A stretch of DNA of 14,068 nucleotides from Taibaiella helvus_B (GTDB lineage: Bacteria > Bacteroidota > Bacteroidia > Chitinophagales > Chitinophagaceae), in assembly GCA_040392805.1 (NCBI GenBank), contig JBEBVI010000070.1:1-14068 (forward strand), written 5' to 3'. The notes beneath the pieces are model-generated. The model was given only the letters and a program-made list of their open reading frames with translations, ran no database searches and had not been told where the DNA came from. The position numbers and the translations under genes were made by a program. This document shows positions 13,784 to 14,068 of this stretch, one piece after another; position 1 is the stretch's first letter; each line of letters opens with the position of its first letter.

Positions 13784-13791
13784 CAAAGATA
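13784..13791 (-). promoter_or_regulatory. Candidate -7 box (TATCTTTG) for the methyltransferase gene
   Basis: TATCTTTG on the minus strand matches TAnnTTTG exactly. It would give a leader of about 170 bases before ATG 13607, and that leader would contain the 13701-13724 hairpin. No TTTG is found at the expected -33 position. Confidence 0.3.
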
Positions 13792-14024
13792 CAAAGTTTG
13801 GCTTATCAGATTTTATGAGGCTTAAAGGATATATTCAATTACAAAGTCTTTTTAATTTTATCCCGACGCTATTTTAAAAAATTTATTTGTTGAAATCCTT
13901 TGTGGAGCTCGTTTTTAGTTGATTGGTTTGCTATACTCAACAATATTTTATTAAGTTCAATGTAGTGCTTTCCTTCCCGTTTGTAATGCGCTTTCAAAAA
14001 AAATTACTTTTCTTCGAGAAAACA

Positions 14025-14056
14025 TTTGTTGAATTCGTTCAAGTCATTTACCTTTG
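14025..14056 (+). promoter_or_regulatory. Bacteroidota promoter (TTTG-N20-TACCTTTG) directing transcription out of the window
   Basis: TTTG at 14025-14028, a 20-base spacer and TACCTTTG at 14049-14056 fit both parts of the Bacteroidota primary sigma factor consensus and its spacing. The start site would be near 14062, so a plus-strand gene probably begins just beyond the right edge. Confidence 0.6.
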
Positions 14057-14068
14057 CGCTCCGTTTGT

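Larger units (their letters stand above)
13608..14068. other. AT-rich intergenic region, 461 bp, upstream of the methyltransferase and of a gene beyond the window
   Basis: No gene is supported here. The region holds an imperfect hairpin at 13701-13724 (10-base arms AGGCATCTTA and TAAGACACCT, eight pairs, loop GGTA), a minus-strand TATCTTTG at 13784-13791, and two near-identical copies of ATTTGTTGAAWTC (13885-13897 and 14024-14036). At the right edge is a plus-strand promoter. It is probably a divergent promoter region. Confidence 0.6.

Overview
The window looks like a chromosomal segment of a Bacteroidota bacterium, probably close to the Chitinophagaceae. The evidence is a C-terminal type IX secretion (T9SS) sorting domain, TAnnTTTG-type -7 promoter boxes with little sign of Shine-Dalgarno sequences, and Bacteroidota-style intergenic repeats. 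The family-level placement is inference.

Layout, left to right. (1) Bases 1-1529 hold the 3' part of a large secreted FG-GAP/VCBS-repeat protein with an ASPIC/UnbV domain and a T9SS tail; its start lies outside the window. (2) Bases 1530-1963 are non-coding and contain a roughly 264-bp repeat element (E1) with inverted ends. (3) hemW lies on the minus strand at 1964-3103. It is separated from a small exported protein of unknown function (3372-3857) by a repeat-rich divergent spacer. (4) Bases 3976-7986 hold three co-directional genes that look like a surface-glycan modification module: a hexapeptide-repeat acetyltransferase, a Wzx/MATE-like polysaccharide flippase and an AsnB-like amidotransferase. 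The last has unusual residues in both active sites. (5) A second, shorter copy of the repeat element (E2, about 131 bp, opposite orientation) starts 8 bp after the asnB-like stop. It is followed by a direct repeat-hairpin-direct repeat structure and then hflX (8287-9474). (6) On the minus strand is a biotin-dependent acyl-CoA carboxylase carboxyltransferase chain, propionyl/methylmalonyl type (9594-11132). (7) After a 405-bp gap comes the magnesium transporter mgtE (11538-12920), convergent with a TylF/MycF-like SAM methyltransferase (12933-13607, minus). (8) The last 461 bp are AT-rich and non-coding, and end in a good Bacteroidota promoter pointing out of the window.

Most genes are individually recognisable housekeeping or surface-glycan functions. 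The least explained features are the E1/E2 repeat family with shared ends near GTCRAAATAACTTCC, the altered catalytic positions of the AsnB-like enzyme inside an acetyltransferase-flippase module without glycosyltransferases, and the recurring AAGTCAAAATT-type intergenic motifs. I saw no CRISPR array, tRNA, rRNA, transposase or recognisable defence system.
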